The notes under the pieces are model-generated. The model did not search any database and was not told where the DNA came from. It saw nothing but the letters and a program-made list of their open reading frames with translations. The position numbers and the translations under genes are program-made. From Pseudopyrenochaeta lycopersici (taxonomy: Eukaryota; Ascomycota; Dothideomycetes; Pleosporales; Pseudopyrenochaetaceae): a DNA stretch of 64,000 nucleotides. The stretch spans positions 558,001-622,000 of the forward strand of contig NHZP01000024.1 in the NCBI GenBank assembly GCA_003313425.1, written 5' to 3'. Every line of letters begins with the position of its first letter. Position 1 is the stretch's first letter. Below are positions 1-10,806 of this stretch, piece by piece.

Positions 1-107
1 TGATCCAGGTTCCGCACACGGCACAACAGGACTGTGCATATTCAAGGAAAGGTCGAGATGATAACTAGAGAAGGCTGTGAAAGCATTCAGTCCTATCTAT
101 GCGATAT

Positions 108-896
108 TCACAACCTCGCTGGCATCCTCATCGCTCCATCCAACCGTAGAACCGTCCCGTTCAACATCTCATTCCCTACGCATTCCACCACCAGTCTCGC
201 GAATTCTTCAGGCAGCCCAGCTCGCTTAGGAAATTCCATACTGCTCTCCAAGCTTTTCTTGACTTTGTCACTCATCATCCTAGTCATTGCGCTGTCGAAC
301 ATGCTCGGCGCTATTGTTACGGCTCTAACTCCATATTTCGACAAGTCGCGAGCGAGTGGAAGAGTAAGGCTTGCAACAGCGCCTTTACTCGCCGCATACG
401 CTACTTGGCCCATCTGTCCGTCAAACGCGGCCGAGGAGGCGATCATTATTATCACACCGCGCTCGCCATCGGGCCCTGAAGGTGTTGCTTTTGTCATATA
501 GGGCAGCGTTTGTCTGATCAGGTCGAGAGTGCCTCGAAGGTTGATATTTAGCACGAAATCGATGCTTTCAATGCTCAGCGGTTCGTTCTTCTTGTCAATG
601 ATGAGGCCTGGTAAGCCGACACCAGCACCTGCGACGACACCGCCAATCTCCTTGCCAGTCTCTTTCGTCCATGCGACGCTACCCTTTACTGCAGCAGCAA
701 TAGATTCTGTGTTTGAGACATCCGTCTCAAAGAACTTGGACCGCGAGCCTAGCTCGGAGACGACTTTGGAGCCATTGTCGGCATTGAGATCGAGAAGGGA
801 AACGTATGCACCTTGTGCATGTAAAGCGCGTGCTGTTGCGAGGCCGAGGCCGGAAACGCCACCGGATATGATAAATGTGCGGTCTGCAGTCTTCAT
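108..896 (-). CDS. Short-chain dehydrogenase/reductase, HSD10-like
   Basis: A 262-residue, single-exon NAD(P)-dependent oxidoreductase of the classical SDR family. The cofactor motif SGGVSGLG lies at residues 11-18, with Ser where Thr is usual. Asp36 at the end of the second strand suggests NAD preference. Asn118, Ser154/155, Tyr167 and Lys171 (YAASK) complete the catalytic tetrad. The stretch GQMGQVAYAASKGAV resembles human HSD17B10 and bacterial 3-hydroxyacyl-CoA dehydrogenase type 2, so a role in beta-oxidation of branched or short acyl-CoA, probably mitochondrial or peroxisomal, is inferred. No targeting sequence is obvious. Length is typical of the family. It is divergent from the Cmc1 gene, sharing a spacer of about 520 bp. 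The exact substrate cannot be read from the sequence. Confidence 0.88.
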   Translation of the reverse strand: MKTADRTFIISGGVSGLGLATARALHAQGAYVSLLDLNADNGSKVVSELGSRSKFFETDVSNTESIAAAVKGSVAWTKETGKEIGGVVAGAGVGLPGLIIDKKNEPLSIESIDFVLNINLRGTLDLIRQTLPYMTKATPSGPDGERGVIIMIASSAAFDGQMGQVAYAASKGAVASLTLPLARDLSKYGVRAVTIAPSMFDSAMTRMMSDKVKKSLESSMEFPKRAGLPEEFARLVVECVGNEMLNGTVLRLDGAMRMPARL

Positions 897-1414
897 TGTG
901 TCGACTCTTGCTTCGTATGTGTCGCTATAGTCAAAGAGGTAGAAAACAGTGTTGAGAGCTTGAACTAGCGGATTTGTGGGTTATCCGATAAAATGCTGTG
1001 GCCAGCTAGTGATAAATACAAAGTAGAGTGGCTTTAACAATGGCTGTGTTCAGTTCCAAACTTGTGTGTGCAAAGTAGAGAGAAAGTCAATGCAATGCAG
1101 CATGTGAACTGCACGCGAAGCCCGCACTAAACGTAACAGCCTCGGCTCGTCCATGTCGGCAGCCCTCTTCACTAAACTCCGACTTGCCTGCTCCCAATAC
1201 GAAACTCATCGTACCCCTGCTCCGAAGAATATCAATCTCGAACCACCACCGAAGCTCCGCAAGCTCCCCGACTATCAGCAACCATTTTGCGATTGACACC
1301 CAATCCATACACGCTAGCATACCTGTCAGAATACTGCCAATTGCTTCGTCAGCATTTCCAGACGTTAAGCGCACTTGCGCTTCTGGCCATCGTTGGCCGT
1401 ACATTTTACAAGCG
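897..1414. other. Divergent intergenic region (SDR / cmc1)
   Basis: Spacer between two divergently transcribed genes, presumably holding both promoters. The ORFs here are short, overlap one another and lack recognisable domains. I see no RNA gene or repeat. Confidence 0.5.
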
Positions 1415-2019
1415 ATGTCAGACCGCATGATAGTCGGCACGAACAAGCTCCCCAGCAATCCAACACCGCTCTCCGCGCCCCAGGAACAGCAAGTGCGTGA
1501 CTTATATTACAAAAATGTGCGCGCCAAATGTGCAAAGGAGATTGAGAGTACGTTTTGTTTCCAGGCGCCATATTCCCCCCTCAATTTCTCCAATTCTACT
1601 CTTTCCACACTGCCATTCGAATGTCCAGTTCGCAGTTGAGATGGGGAAATGTATATGCTAATATGTACCTTGCAGCATTCGCACAGTGCGCGCTCGGCCG
1701 CACAATAACCATGATCTACGCTTGCCGCCCGTCCCGCCTCGCGATGAACAGCTGCATGCTGCAGTACCAGAACCAAGATGAGCTCGACAAGGCGCGCCAG
1801 GAGTGGTTTGCGCTAGCAGAGGAGCGGAAGAAGCAGCGCGTGGAACACCAGCGGCAGCTCGAGGACGCGCGGAACAAGCACAAGGAGTGGTGGAATCTCG
1901 ACGATAGCGGGCGCCTGGTCGGCAAGAAGGCTGAGGGGGGCGCTGATTTGAAGAGGAGGGAGGAGAATAGGGTGGATGATCGAGGTGTCACGCGCGGGGG
2001 GATATATAGAGGGACGTGA
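1415..2019 (+). CDS. cmc1: COX assembly mitochondrial protein Cmc1-like (twin CX9C)
   Basis: Two exons, 1415-1547 and 1676-2019, with a 128 bp intron (donor GTACGT, branch-like GCTAAT, acceptor TTGCAG), giving 158 residues. The join creates the first cysteine pair: Cys39 lies upstream of the splice, Cys49 downstream, and exactly nine residues separate them. The second pair is Cys61 and Cys71, again nine apart. This twin CX9C helical hairpin is the Mia40-import signature of intermembrane-space proteins. The sequence after it (MNSCM, then an acidic/Trp-rich helix with KARQEWF) fits Cmc1, a copper-linked factor for cytochrome c oxidase assembly. The C-terminus is charged and low in complexity. 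An internal Met at residue 5 is an alternative start. A different twin-CX9C paralogue is possible. Confidence 0.82.
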
Positions 2020-2446
2020 GTGCTTGTGGGACAGAGTGGGGGATGGACGGACGATATGCATTTGCACGGCGTTATTTATATCTGGCGGTAGCATATTTGC
2101 AACGCTACCGTCAGTTTGCTGTGTATATACAGCAACATGGGCTGCATGTTATCAGTAACAAGGCAAAAGCCGCAGAAACAGAGGGGAAGCTTGGATGATG
2201 TCTGTATGATATACTGTAAATATTCTTGCAACTTTCTTTTCTCCAAAAGCGCGACATGTAGAGCGCGAAACAAGGAAAATTCAGCTCTGGTATACCCCTG
2301 GACTCTCTCCCAGAAGAAAAAAGGGGGAAGGGAAGGCCTTCCTAATTGTTAAAACGCCGTGAAATGCTGCAAGTCCTGCACCAACGCCCTTTCCCACTCG
2401 ACACGCTGTGATCGTACACAGACCATGCTGATAGCTTTGACGAGTA
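2020..2446. other. Convergent intergenic region (cmc1 / taf9)
   Basis: 3' ends of two convergent genes, about 430 bp, probably 3' UTRs and terminators. It is AT-rich with several in-frame stops on both strands. No structured element stood out. Confidence 0.45.
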
Positions 2447-3265
2447 TCAAGCATTATTCTCTGGTCTGATTCCCATGGCCTCCTCAAACTCATCGTCATC
2501 CTCGTCGCCATCGTCCATGCCCCCCATCGCCGTGTCATCCCCGCCATTAACATCTCCAACAGGCCCCCCAAACCCAGCCCCCTCGGCACCCGCACCAGGC
2601 TCGCCTCCCATATCCATTTCGTCATCCTCTACATCTTCATCTGCCTCCCACTCGCCTTTCATGCCCCAGCCCACGCCCGTGAAACAATATCTCTCTGGCG
2701 GTAGTCTGAGGCCAAATTCCCTCTCGACGCGCGGCAGCGCAATCCTGTTGCGCTCGCTTGCTACCTCGGCCATGAACTCTTTGCCCAGCTGTCCGCTAAA
2801 GGTGCCTGCTGCACGCGCGCCAACCGCTGTTCTGAGCGCATTCAAGCTTACGCCTTCGCCGTCGACATTGTCCTTGTCGGCGCCGCGCGACTTGCCCTTG
2901 GTCTGCACAGAGGAGGCAGGAGGTTCGTAACTGATGGCGTCTGAGAGGATTGAGGATGTGTAGCGGTAGGCGAAGTCAAGGAGTTGGAGGGGTACGCGCT
3001 CCGTATAGGCGTGTACGCCCATGTTGGCAAGGACTAAATGTATGAGGCGTGCGTCGCGGGGGCGTTTGCTTGCGCCACTGTCTTGTAACGAAGTCGAAGG
3101 GAATGATGCGCTCATGCTTGCGGTTGCAGAGCTACCGTTGAGCTGTTGCGACTGTGTGTTTGGTTGTGTGGAAGATTGCGTGGGTGGGCTTGGATTCGGA
3201 GGGTTTGCAGTCGCAGGAGGCGTGGAGATGCCATTTGGCATCTGTTCCGCAGCAGGGGAAGCCAT
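2447..3265 (-). CDS. taf9: TFIID/SAGA subunit TAF9
   Basis: Histone-fold transcription factor subunit of TFIID and SAGA, nuclear. From the ATG at 3265 it encodes 272 residues. This start has a strong context (CACCATGG on the minus strand). The reading frame stays open upstream to an ATG at 3340 and to one at 3472 inside a tandem repeat, so longer N-termini are possible but look low in complexity. The TAF9 histone fold follows a Ser/Pro/Asn/Gln-rich N-terminus: RPRDARLIHLVLANMGVHAY, then ERVPLQLLDFAYRYTSS, both hallmark TAF9 helices. The C-terminal third is Gly/Asp/Glu-rich, as in fungal homologues. A Ser-rich linker with KGKSRGADKDN separates the fold from the conserved AVGARAAGTFSGQLGKEF segment. 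No intron is needed. Confidence 0.93.
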   Translation of the reverse strand: MASPAAEQMPNGISTPPATANPPNPSPPTQSSTQPNTQSQQLNGSSATASMSASFPSTSLQDSGASKRPRDARLIHLVLANMGVHAYTERVPLQLLDFAYRYTSSILSDAISYEPPASSVQTKGKSRGADKDNVDGEGVSLNALRTAVGARAAGTFSGQLGKEFMAEVASERNRIALPRVEREFGLRLPPERYCFTGVGWGMKGEWEADEDVEDDEMDMGGEPGAGAEGAGFGGPVGDVNGGDDTAMGGMDDGDEDDDEFEEAMGIRPENNA

Positions 3266-3398
3266 GGTGGGTGTTGGGGTAGAGTTGGCTGCTGGTGATC
3301 TACGACGTGAAGTGAGGTGAGGAAGGGTCTGAGGGCGCATTCGCGTCTTGGCGTAGGCTTGCGGCTCTGCGGTAGGGCTGAGAATCTGGGGAGTTTGA

Positions 3399-3474
3399 AT
3401 ATCACAAGACTGACATATAAGTTCTGTCAACAATGATATCACAAGAGACTGACATATAAGTTCTGTCAACAATG
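3399..3474. repeat. Two-copy tandem repeat upstream of taf9
   Basis: Copy 1 is 3399-3435 (37 bp) and copy 2 is 3436-3474 (39 bp). They are identical except for an extra AG in copy 2. Each copy carries the same short stretch, so the open frame upstream of TAF9 repeats LLTELICQS. It lies in the taf9 leader, before the gene at 3545 ends. Confidence 0.9.
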
Positions 3475-3544
3475 AAACTATTAATGAACGTAATAGCTAT
3501 GGTAACCTATCCAAAGCCCCTCACAAGGGCTGCAACATGCGATT

Positions 3545-6500
3545 TCACGTCTTTGAGCTTTCTGCAAACACATCATCCTCATCACCAGTTGCCTCACTTG
3601 TAACACTTTCATGCAAGCTGGGCGTCTTGTCCTTCTTGCCAATACGCTTGATAGATCCCCAGCTAAGAAGACTGTTCTTGTCCTTGGGTGTTCCAATGTT
3701 GGGGCTGTTGCCAACGCTTTCAGTGCTCCTTCCAATACTGAGGAAACCACCCGTCTCGTCCGCCTCGTCGGGTGTATTTGGCACTTCGCTTGACTTGCTC
3801 TTCGACAATAACGCATTCTTCTTGCTGAATGTGAGGAATTGATTGGTACTGCCTTTGCGTGTGAGCTTCTGCATAAACGATTCTTTGCCAACGGATCCAG
3901 TGTTCTCGGATGCAGCGTGGGAGATAGAGCGCTCAAGTGATTCGCGTGGCGAAGCTTCTGACACATCTGCCGTAGAGATTGATGGAGTGTCGCGTGACAT
4001 GCGCGAATCGTAGTGAGGTGACGTCGCATCCCTGAAGTCACCAGCATCAGACGCGGTGTGTTTGTCCTTCTCCTTGCGCGCAACTTTCTCCGCTCTCTCA
4101 GCCTTGGCTTTCTTCTCCTTTTCCTCTTTCTTCTCTGCTTTTTCTGCCTTCTTAGCTTCCTTTTCGGCAGCCTTCTCGGCCGCTCTCTTGGCTTTCTCCT
4201 CTTTGTCTTCCTCCGTCTTTTTGCCAAGCTGGAACATGGTGAAAGCTGCTGCTGCTGGATTCAGTTGTTTAGGCGGTGTAGGAGGAATGGGCGGTAGAGA
4301 TGATGTCGACGGTTGGGCCGCCATATGTGAGGCCGATGATTGAGGCCTGGTACCAATTGGTGCTTGAGTGGGCGATCGCGTGTTGGAAGGAAAGTCGAGT
4401 CGGTCATCATGTAGCATCTCTTCGTTGATCAAATTGACTGTGGACCCATGTTGGATTGAAGGCCGGCGGGAAGGCATCCTTGACCATGAAGTCGTGTTTG
4501 TGTTGTTAATGCTCCAATCGACACCGAGCGGGCTACTTCGAGCACCAAAAGCATCCACAGACCAACCAAACCGTGTCTGACTCTCGGTAGAAGGTCGAGG
4601 CAAAGGCATTCCTTCTCCCGATTTGGTTGAACCCTGACGCGGAGATCCTGGTCTTTCTAGCCCTAGGACTGATGTCAGCCATGGGTCACCCTTTGTACCA
4701 AACATGTTGAACGGCCGCTTACGCGTAGCCACATGTTGGGGACTGCTGGATGATTCCACAGGCTGAGTCTTGGTGCGTATGAATGAATCGTACCACGCGC
4801 CTTCAGAGTGACTCCCTCGGCGTCGTGCGCTCCCAATCGCGTCCAGTCCGTGCTCTTGTCGAGGTAGTGACTGGCTCTGGGACGGCTTCAGGGAGCCCAG
4901 AGTTGGTCCCTCGTCAGAGAAGGTTTTCCCACGCGCTCTGTTGAGTCCAAAAAGACCGCCAAAGCGACTGGCCGGAGGATTCATCATGAATGAACTCGAC
5001 GTGGATCGTATGGACCGCTTGTCGCTGTCTATATTATTGTTTTCGGTACTTGGATAGAACTGTAATTCGCCAGCACTCTCTCTAGGACTTGCAAAGGCAC
5101 TTGGAGAGCGACTTTGCGGTGAGACGGGCGAACTTGGATCTTGGTCGCGGTCTAGAGTACCGATTGCTCCGAGACCTGGTAGAACATTTCTAAGATTGGG
5201 TGATGGATCTAGTGACGAAGCCCGAGGTGGGCCTAAATCATCGTCGTCCTCGGCATCTGTCAATCCCAAATCATCACCGAAGAGACCTGCTGGGAGGAGA
5301 GCACCAGCCGTTGGACTCATGGGAGCGCCGCCGGTCAAGCTTTCCATATCCGCCTGAGAGAATGTAAAGCTGTGTGTTCGGGGAGGCAATGCCATGCCAT
5401 TGACCGGGTTGAAATAAGGCGTGACAGAGGCAAACGATGGTGAAGAGGTTGTTGGAATGCTGTTGAATGGAGCGGACGAAGTGTGCACAAAACCACCAGT
5501 AGCCGCAGAAAGAAGGCCTTCACGCATGCTGAGAGGGCGTGCACGCTGACTGTTTCTTCTGACAGGGCCCATTTCAGGGACGGATGGCCCAGAAAAGAGT
5601 TGTGGCTGGCTCATGCGACGCTGCTGCATAAACTGCAGTCTGTTGGAGACCTCGTGATTCACTCTCTCGGCTTCGGTGAACAGCGTCCATGCCTGGGCAT
5701 ACTGTTGTTGCAGGAGGCCGAGGGTCATCCTCCACCTATTGTCCTCTTCTCTTTCTGCGTTGTCGGTACCATCTGGGGCTTCACCACCCTCTTGGCCTGC
5801 TTCCAGCTGCTGCCTCTCCTCCTCAAGAGCCTTGATCTGGACTCCCTTGTCGCGGATTGCTTCCTCCAAGCTCTTGTTCGTCTGGATCTCTTCGGCATAT
5901 TTGTCTTTCGCAATCTGCATTCTTTTCTCGGAAGCGGCCTGGTACTCGATTTGCTCTTCCTGGATCCTTTCAGCGGCTTCGCGCAGCTCAACGGCCTCGC
6001 GTGTCCATTTTGCAACATCGTCTTTCAACTTCTTCCTTTCCGCTTCTTTCTGGCGCAATACCTTCTCTTGTTGTGCGCGCCTCGTTTGCGCTGCTGCGTT
6101 TTGTCGTTCAAGATTCGCCACTTCCTTCCTTAGATCTCGACTGGCATCCTCCTTTTCTTTCAAAGCAGCCTTTTTCTCGTCGCGCTTATCCACCAAGACA
6201 GCCTTTTGCGTCACAAAATCCTGGTCTTCGTCCTGGATCTGCTTTTCCATGTCGTCCAGCTCGCGCCGAAGACCAGCAAGCTTCTCCGTCAACTGTCTGA
6301 TAGAATCAGTCTTCTCTACCGCCTCCTGCGCCGAGCGTGCTTGGTCGAGGGTTTGAGATGCTGGCGAGTTTCTCCTTCCCATGTCTGGCCGCATCCTTCG
6401 CGAGGTGCTATTGCTGTGCTCTCGGGTCATGATGGGCGCAACGTATGGCGTCGCAACATCGGCAAGGCTTTTGTTCGGGCGAATGATAGGCGTGGGCGTG

Positions 6501-7135
6501 AACTCGGCATCGTCGGTATTGGGCTGGATGTCTTTGAGGGGAGTGGTGCTATAGTATTGGTCCGAGTCGGCAGGCAGCGTGCGCAGACGAATAGGCACAC
6601 TTGGGGCCTGGAAGTTGGACGAGTTGAGTGTGACGATTCGCACGGTATAGTGGTGGTCTGGCTGGAGGTTCTCTATAGTGATGGAGGTCTCTTGGGGTGA
6701 TATGTCGCCAACTATAGCTTGTCAGCACTGGTCGCGTGCTATGCGCTGCACACATACTGTTGATGCCGTTGATGCGGATCACGTATTTCACGACAGAGGC
6801 ACGCTGATCTGGCGGCTTCCAGTGCAGCAAAATCCCATCTGCCTTTATTCCAGCAAGCGAAACGAGCGGCGCAACGGGGACTTCGAGGCCAAGCACCTGC
6901 ACCAGCTTCTCGACGGGCTGCGACAGAACCTGGTAGGCGCGGAAGGCGACCCTAAAATTATCGCCCATCAGCAAATGCATTCTGTCACCTGTAGTTCTGC
7001 GGGTCCATACCAGAACAGCGCGGACAGAACGCATGCGGTTCTGAGCCATCCCGACGACAGGAACACCAGAGCCTCCATATTGTAGCGAGTGACGTCCGGC
7101 GGCCAGTACAGCGACGAAGAGGGCTCGGAGAACAT
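3545..7135 (-). CDS. Membrane-anchored fibronectin type III and coiled-coil protein
   Basis: Three exons: 7011-7135, 6758-6951 and 3545-6711, with introns of 59 and 46 bp, encoding 1161 residues. The N-terminus has a hydrophobic stretch at about residues 22-48 (EALVFLSSGWLRTACVLSAL), probably a membrane anchor. A fibronectin type III domain follows (about 65-150), recognisable from GILLHWKPPD, KYVIRINGIN, and ITIENLQPDHHYTVRI across the second splice. Next comes a long charged coiled coil (about 238-420), a Ser/Pro-rich disordered middle, and a Lys/Glu/Ala-rich helix near 960-1010. The architecture is familiar among filamentous ascomycetes, but I know no assigned function. An ER or plasma-membrane scaffold is only a guess. 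The frame is open upstream of the chosen ATG, so a longer N-terminus cannot be excluded. Confidence 0.8.
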
Positions 7136-7973
7136 GGCGACAGTATACGCAGGCGTCGGCCTGGCTGTCGTCTCCAAAGCACGTGTCGGTGAGGGTTTGC
7201 GTGAAAGGCGGGCGTGTCTGCAGATGGCGGCTGCATCATGTCGAATGGCCGACACGGCCCGGGCAATCAAGCAATTTCGTCCTCTTGGCTCCACCACGCC
7301 TGCAGGGCTTCCTCCGCATCCCGCACTCACCACCGCTGGAAATGTTCTAGCGGGGCCTGGTGGCTTCACAGGGCTCTGCAATTGCAGTCATCTTAGTCCT
7401 AATGGATGTGCAGGAGCGCGGACATGTGTATATTCGGCAATCGGCATTCCCAGCTAACTACAGCTGTCACCACGCGTCTCCCAAAGCTGCGGTTGAGCCA
7501 TTGGCAGTCCCAACACATGTGCTGCCCTCACTCTCCGCTCCAATGTGGCTATTGCGTCGCAGCATGTGACAGTGCCGGAGGATTTTTTTCTTTCTTATAA
7601 GCGCATGTCTTGTTCGCAGCCCATGATGGTGCTGAGACTTTTTTTTGCCGCTTTGCTCCGGCTCAGCTCCATCCCATGACCTTCGGCCTGACGTCCGTGT
7701 TCCTCGGTGACAGCATAGCTCCCTAGGCACGACCAAAAGTAGCCCATCCGTCATTCCTTCCATTCCACGCTCTGCGCCCGAGCCACCGTCTATTGCCCGA
7801 CTATACGGAGACCCACTGACATGTGAAGAACAAAGACGGTAGCAAAAAACCTGAGAGCACACCCACTACACCATCGTTAACCGCATTCCACACCCCCTGT
7901 CACTATTCACTGCTGCATTGCGCCTGCCAGCCTCCACACTGCGCGAGGGCTCCAGGGCCTGTGACGACGAGAT
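7136..7973. other. Divergent intergenic region (FN3 gene / lipin gene)
   Basis: 838 bp between divergent genes, likely to contain both promoters. An ATTGG (inverted CCAAT) occurs at 7500-7504. Poly-T and CT-rich tracts near 7590-7640 and before the lipin ATG resemble fungal core promoter or leader sequence. No gene is supported here. Confidence 0.45.
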
Positions 7974-10238
7974 ATGAACTACGTGCGATCCATAACCGGC
8001 AGCGTGTCCAAGGGCTGGAACTCAATCAACCCGGCCACCCTCAGCGGCGCCATCGATGCCATTGTCGTAGAGCGCGAAGATGGCAGCCTCGCCTGCTCGC
8101 CCTTCCATGTGCGCTTCGGCAAGTACCAGATCCTGCGACCCTCGGACAAGAAGGTGGAATTCAGGGTAAATGACCAACTGCAAGACTATTCTATGAAGTT
8201 GGGCGAGGGCGGCGAAGCCTTCTTCGTCTTTGAAACCTCGGCTGCCATTCCCGCCGAGATGCAGACCTCGCCCATTGCGTCACCCATAGCCAGCCCCGAA
8301 CAGAAGCCCATTGAGCTGCCCTCAGATCGCGCCTTCGACGACCCAGAACCCCTCGATCTAGATGGCAGCGCTGAAGCAAGGAGGAGGGGGCGCATGTCCA
8401 TGTCAGTCCCGCCGACAGACAGCATATACCATGGGGCCGAGTTGGAGCGACCAAAGTCGGGCGACTGGTCAGGCTTTCACATGCACAGGGCGAACACCGA
8501 CGACCTTCTTCCTTCCACGAAAGAGGGTTTTGCAAAGGAATTCGAGGAGACGGCCGAGCATGGGCCGCTCCAGATCAGCAAAGAGGATGCCACAGCATGG
8601 AATCGGGTCACTCGATCCACAAGCCCGCCTCCAGTGTCTGCCACCGAGGCCCTCGCTCGAGCCATTAAACTGTCGAAGAAACTCTTCACTTCGAACATTC
8701 CAAACAAAGTCACCGACAGTGGAGACCTCGAGCTGGATATGACGGGATACAAGAGCAGCGAGGAGGATGCCTTGCGCGCCGAGGTCATTGCCAGGAAGAT
8801 TCTTTCCGATGAACTTGCTGGCGATTACGACATTGGTGCATTGATCGGCGCAGACGAGAATGGAAACCTGTGGATTTATAGCAGTGAAGAAGCCAAAGCA
8901 GCAGCCATGCAGAAAACATCGCTGAACATCCTGAACGAGGCCGCTCTTCGGTCATCCGATGCTGTATCAGATCCTGGATACCAAAGCGACAGTGGTCGAA
9001 GCGACGACTCGGGCGACTTCCCTCACATGCGTAGAGACTCGGATAGCGCCCTGGGACTGTCCGCGCCCCAGTCCCCAGAAGCTCGCAAGAGTGAGACTAG
9101 AAATTATGCGAAGACATTGCGCCTGACGAGCGATCAGCTCAAAGCGCTCGATCTGAAGCCTGGTGCGAATACTATGAGCTTCACAGTGAACAGGTCAACA
9201 TGCACTGCCTACATGTTCTACTGGAAGCATGACGTGCCCATCGTCATTTCTGACATTGACGGCACCATCACCAAGTCGGATGCTCTTGGCCATGTGTTGA
9301 ACATGATCGGTAGAGACTGGACTCACCAAGGAGTCGCGAAGCTGTATACTGACATTGTCAACAACGGCTACAATATCTTCTACCTCACAAGTCGTTCGGT
9401 GGGGCAAGCCGACACAACAAGAGCGTACCTCAACGGCGTCGTACAAGAGGACTACCGTCTGCCCAAAGGTCCTGTCATCATGAGTCCAGATCGCACAATC
9501 GCTGCTCTGCGTCGAGAGATCTACCTTAGGAAACCAGAGGTCTTTAAAATGGCTTGTCTTCGCGACATCATGCAACTCTTCGACAAGCCCGCACACCAGA
9601 CACCCTTTTATGCCGGCTTTGGCAATCGCTTTACAGACGCTCTGTCTTACCGCTCCGTCAACATCCCCTCCACACGCATCTTCACTATCAACTCCAATGC
9701 CGAAGTCAGCCTCGACGTGCTTTCGCTCAATTCCTACAAAACCGGGTACGCGAGTATGCGTGAGATTGTAGACCACTTTTTTCCGCCTGTGGGCTTATTA
9801 GTGCCTGCTGGGGGTGAAGCATATACAGATTTCAACTACTGGCGCGACCCACCCCTCGATATTGAGGACTTCACCGATAGCGAGGATGACGATGACGACG
9901 ACGATACAACGGAAGCGGCTAGTATCCGCAGTGAAGACGAAGGGTCAGAAGTCGGCGAGGATCTCGAGGCTAGCTATATGACACAGGACTCGCCCGACGA
10001 GACCGGACTGGAGGATTCCATCATCGAGTCTGTAGAAGGAGATGACTACGCAGAGGGCGAGGAATACGCTGACGAAGAGGATACGGAGGATGATGAGGAA
10101 GACGACGAGGATGAGGTTGACGAGCGCATCACACCGACAAAGGAACTTGTTGGCATCCATGGAGCCTCAGATGGCGTTGGGGCGTTGAGCGTGAAGGACT
10201 CGACACCAACGCCAAGAGCGAGTCCAAGGAGAAGGTAG
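7974..10238 (+). CDS. pah1: Phosphatidate phosphatase, lipin family (Pah1/Smp2/Ned1)
   Basis: A single-exon, 754-residue Mg-dependent phosphatidate phosphatase. It dephosphorylates phosphatidate to diacylglycerol and so controls triacylglycerol synthesis, phospholipid balance and nuclear membrane growth. The N-LIP domain occupies about residues 1-95, starting MNYVRSITGSVSKGWNSINP with the amphipathic membrane-binding helix. The C-LIP HAD-like domain starts near residue 385, and its catalytic DxDGT motif DIDGT is at 427-431, followed by ITKSDALGHV. Downstream PVIMSPDR and FYAGFGNRFTDALSY match lipin signatures. The C-terminus is a long acidic stretch (about 640-720) as in yeast Pah1. Regulation by phosphorylation of Ser/Pro sites between the two domains is known for the family and plausible here. 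The neighbour upstream is divergent. Confidence 0.96.
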   Translation: MNYVRSITGSVSKGWNSINPATLSGAIDAIVVEREDGSLACSPFHVRFGKYQILRPSDKKVEFRVNDQLQDYSMKLGEGGEAFFVFETSAAIPAEMQTSPIASPIASPEQKPIELPSDRAFDDPEPLDLDGSAEARRRGRMSMSVPPTDSIYHGAELERPKSGDWSGFHMHRANTDDLLPSTKEGFAKEFEETAEHGPLQISKEDATAWNRVTRSTSPPPVSATEALARAIKLSKKLFTSNIPNKVTDSGDLELDMTGYKSSEEDALRAEVIARKILSDELAGDYDIGALIGADENGNLWIYSSEEAKAAAMQKTSLNILNEAALRSSDAVSDPGYQSDSGRSDDSGDFPHMRRDSDSALGLSAPQSPEARKSETRNYAKTLRLTSDQLKALDLKPGANTMSFTVNRSTCTAYMFYWKHDVPIVISDIDGTITKSDALGHVLNMIGRDWTHQGVAKLYTDIVNNGYNIFYLTSRSVGQADTTRAYLNGVVQEDYRLPKGPVIMSPDRTIAALRREIYLRKPEVFKMACLRDIMQLFDKPAHQTPFYAGFGNRFTDALSYRSVNIPSTRIFTINSNAEVSLDVLSLNSYKTGYASMREIVDHFFPPVGLLVPAGGEAYTDFNYWRDPPLDIEDFTDSEDDDDDDDTTEAASIRSEDEGSEVGEDLEASYMTQDSPDETGLEDSIIESVEGDDYAEGEEYADEEDTEDDEEDDEDEVDERITPTKELVGIHGASDGVGALSVKDSTPTPRASPRRR

Positions 10239-10806
10239 CTCTCTTCTTGTCTCTGATTACACAATCTTTGCATAGCATGGCATGGCATGGCGTTTGGTAA
10301 GAGCGGCATTGCGAATCATTCTTAGATCATTTCCATAGTCACATGGCATATTCTACGCACGTACAGTGCGCTTTAGCAATTAACTGCTCTCAAGTTCTAC
10401 AGTTTCCGTCTTGCGAGTTCTCCTTGCTGGGGTAGGTGACGTGATACAGCGCTTGGGTCCCCTGCACTTCAATCAGCGCTATTAACCTTAACAATCCACT
10501 TGACTGTTTTGAGACATGATCGATGCAAACCTTCAGATACCACCAAATCTCCTCTTCTCCAGAGCTGCAGTGCTGTGGGATTGGGAACGACATGAAGACT
10601 TGGCTGCTAAAGCGCTGAGACTGTTCTACCTAAAGATCATCACGAATGATGAAGTAATAGTGACTGCGGCGTATCAAGATTCCCGGTTAGACAGATTCAT
10701 AGACGGTGTTTGCAGCGTTCCTAAATAGTCACATTAGGTCATCATCCAGGATTGAAGTCATGAATATTCAATGCAATGCCAATTTATTCAACGATACGAT
10801 GTAGCT
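10239..10806. other. Convergent intergenic region (pah1 / ferroportin gene)
   Basis: 568 bp between convergent 3' ends. A short CATGG-type microsatellite lies near 10274-10290. A 70-codon open frame at 10516 has no recognisable feature and I do not call it a gene. Confidence 0.4.

Noticed and set aside
34..930. Plus-strand open frames opposite the SDR gene
   Set aside because: They are complements of a strongly supported coding frame and show no domain.
10274..10290. CATGG microsatellite
   Set aside because: Too short and simple to call a feature of interest.
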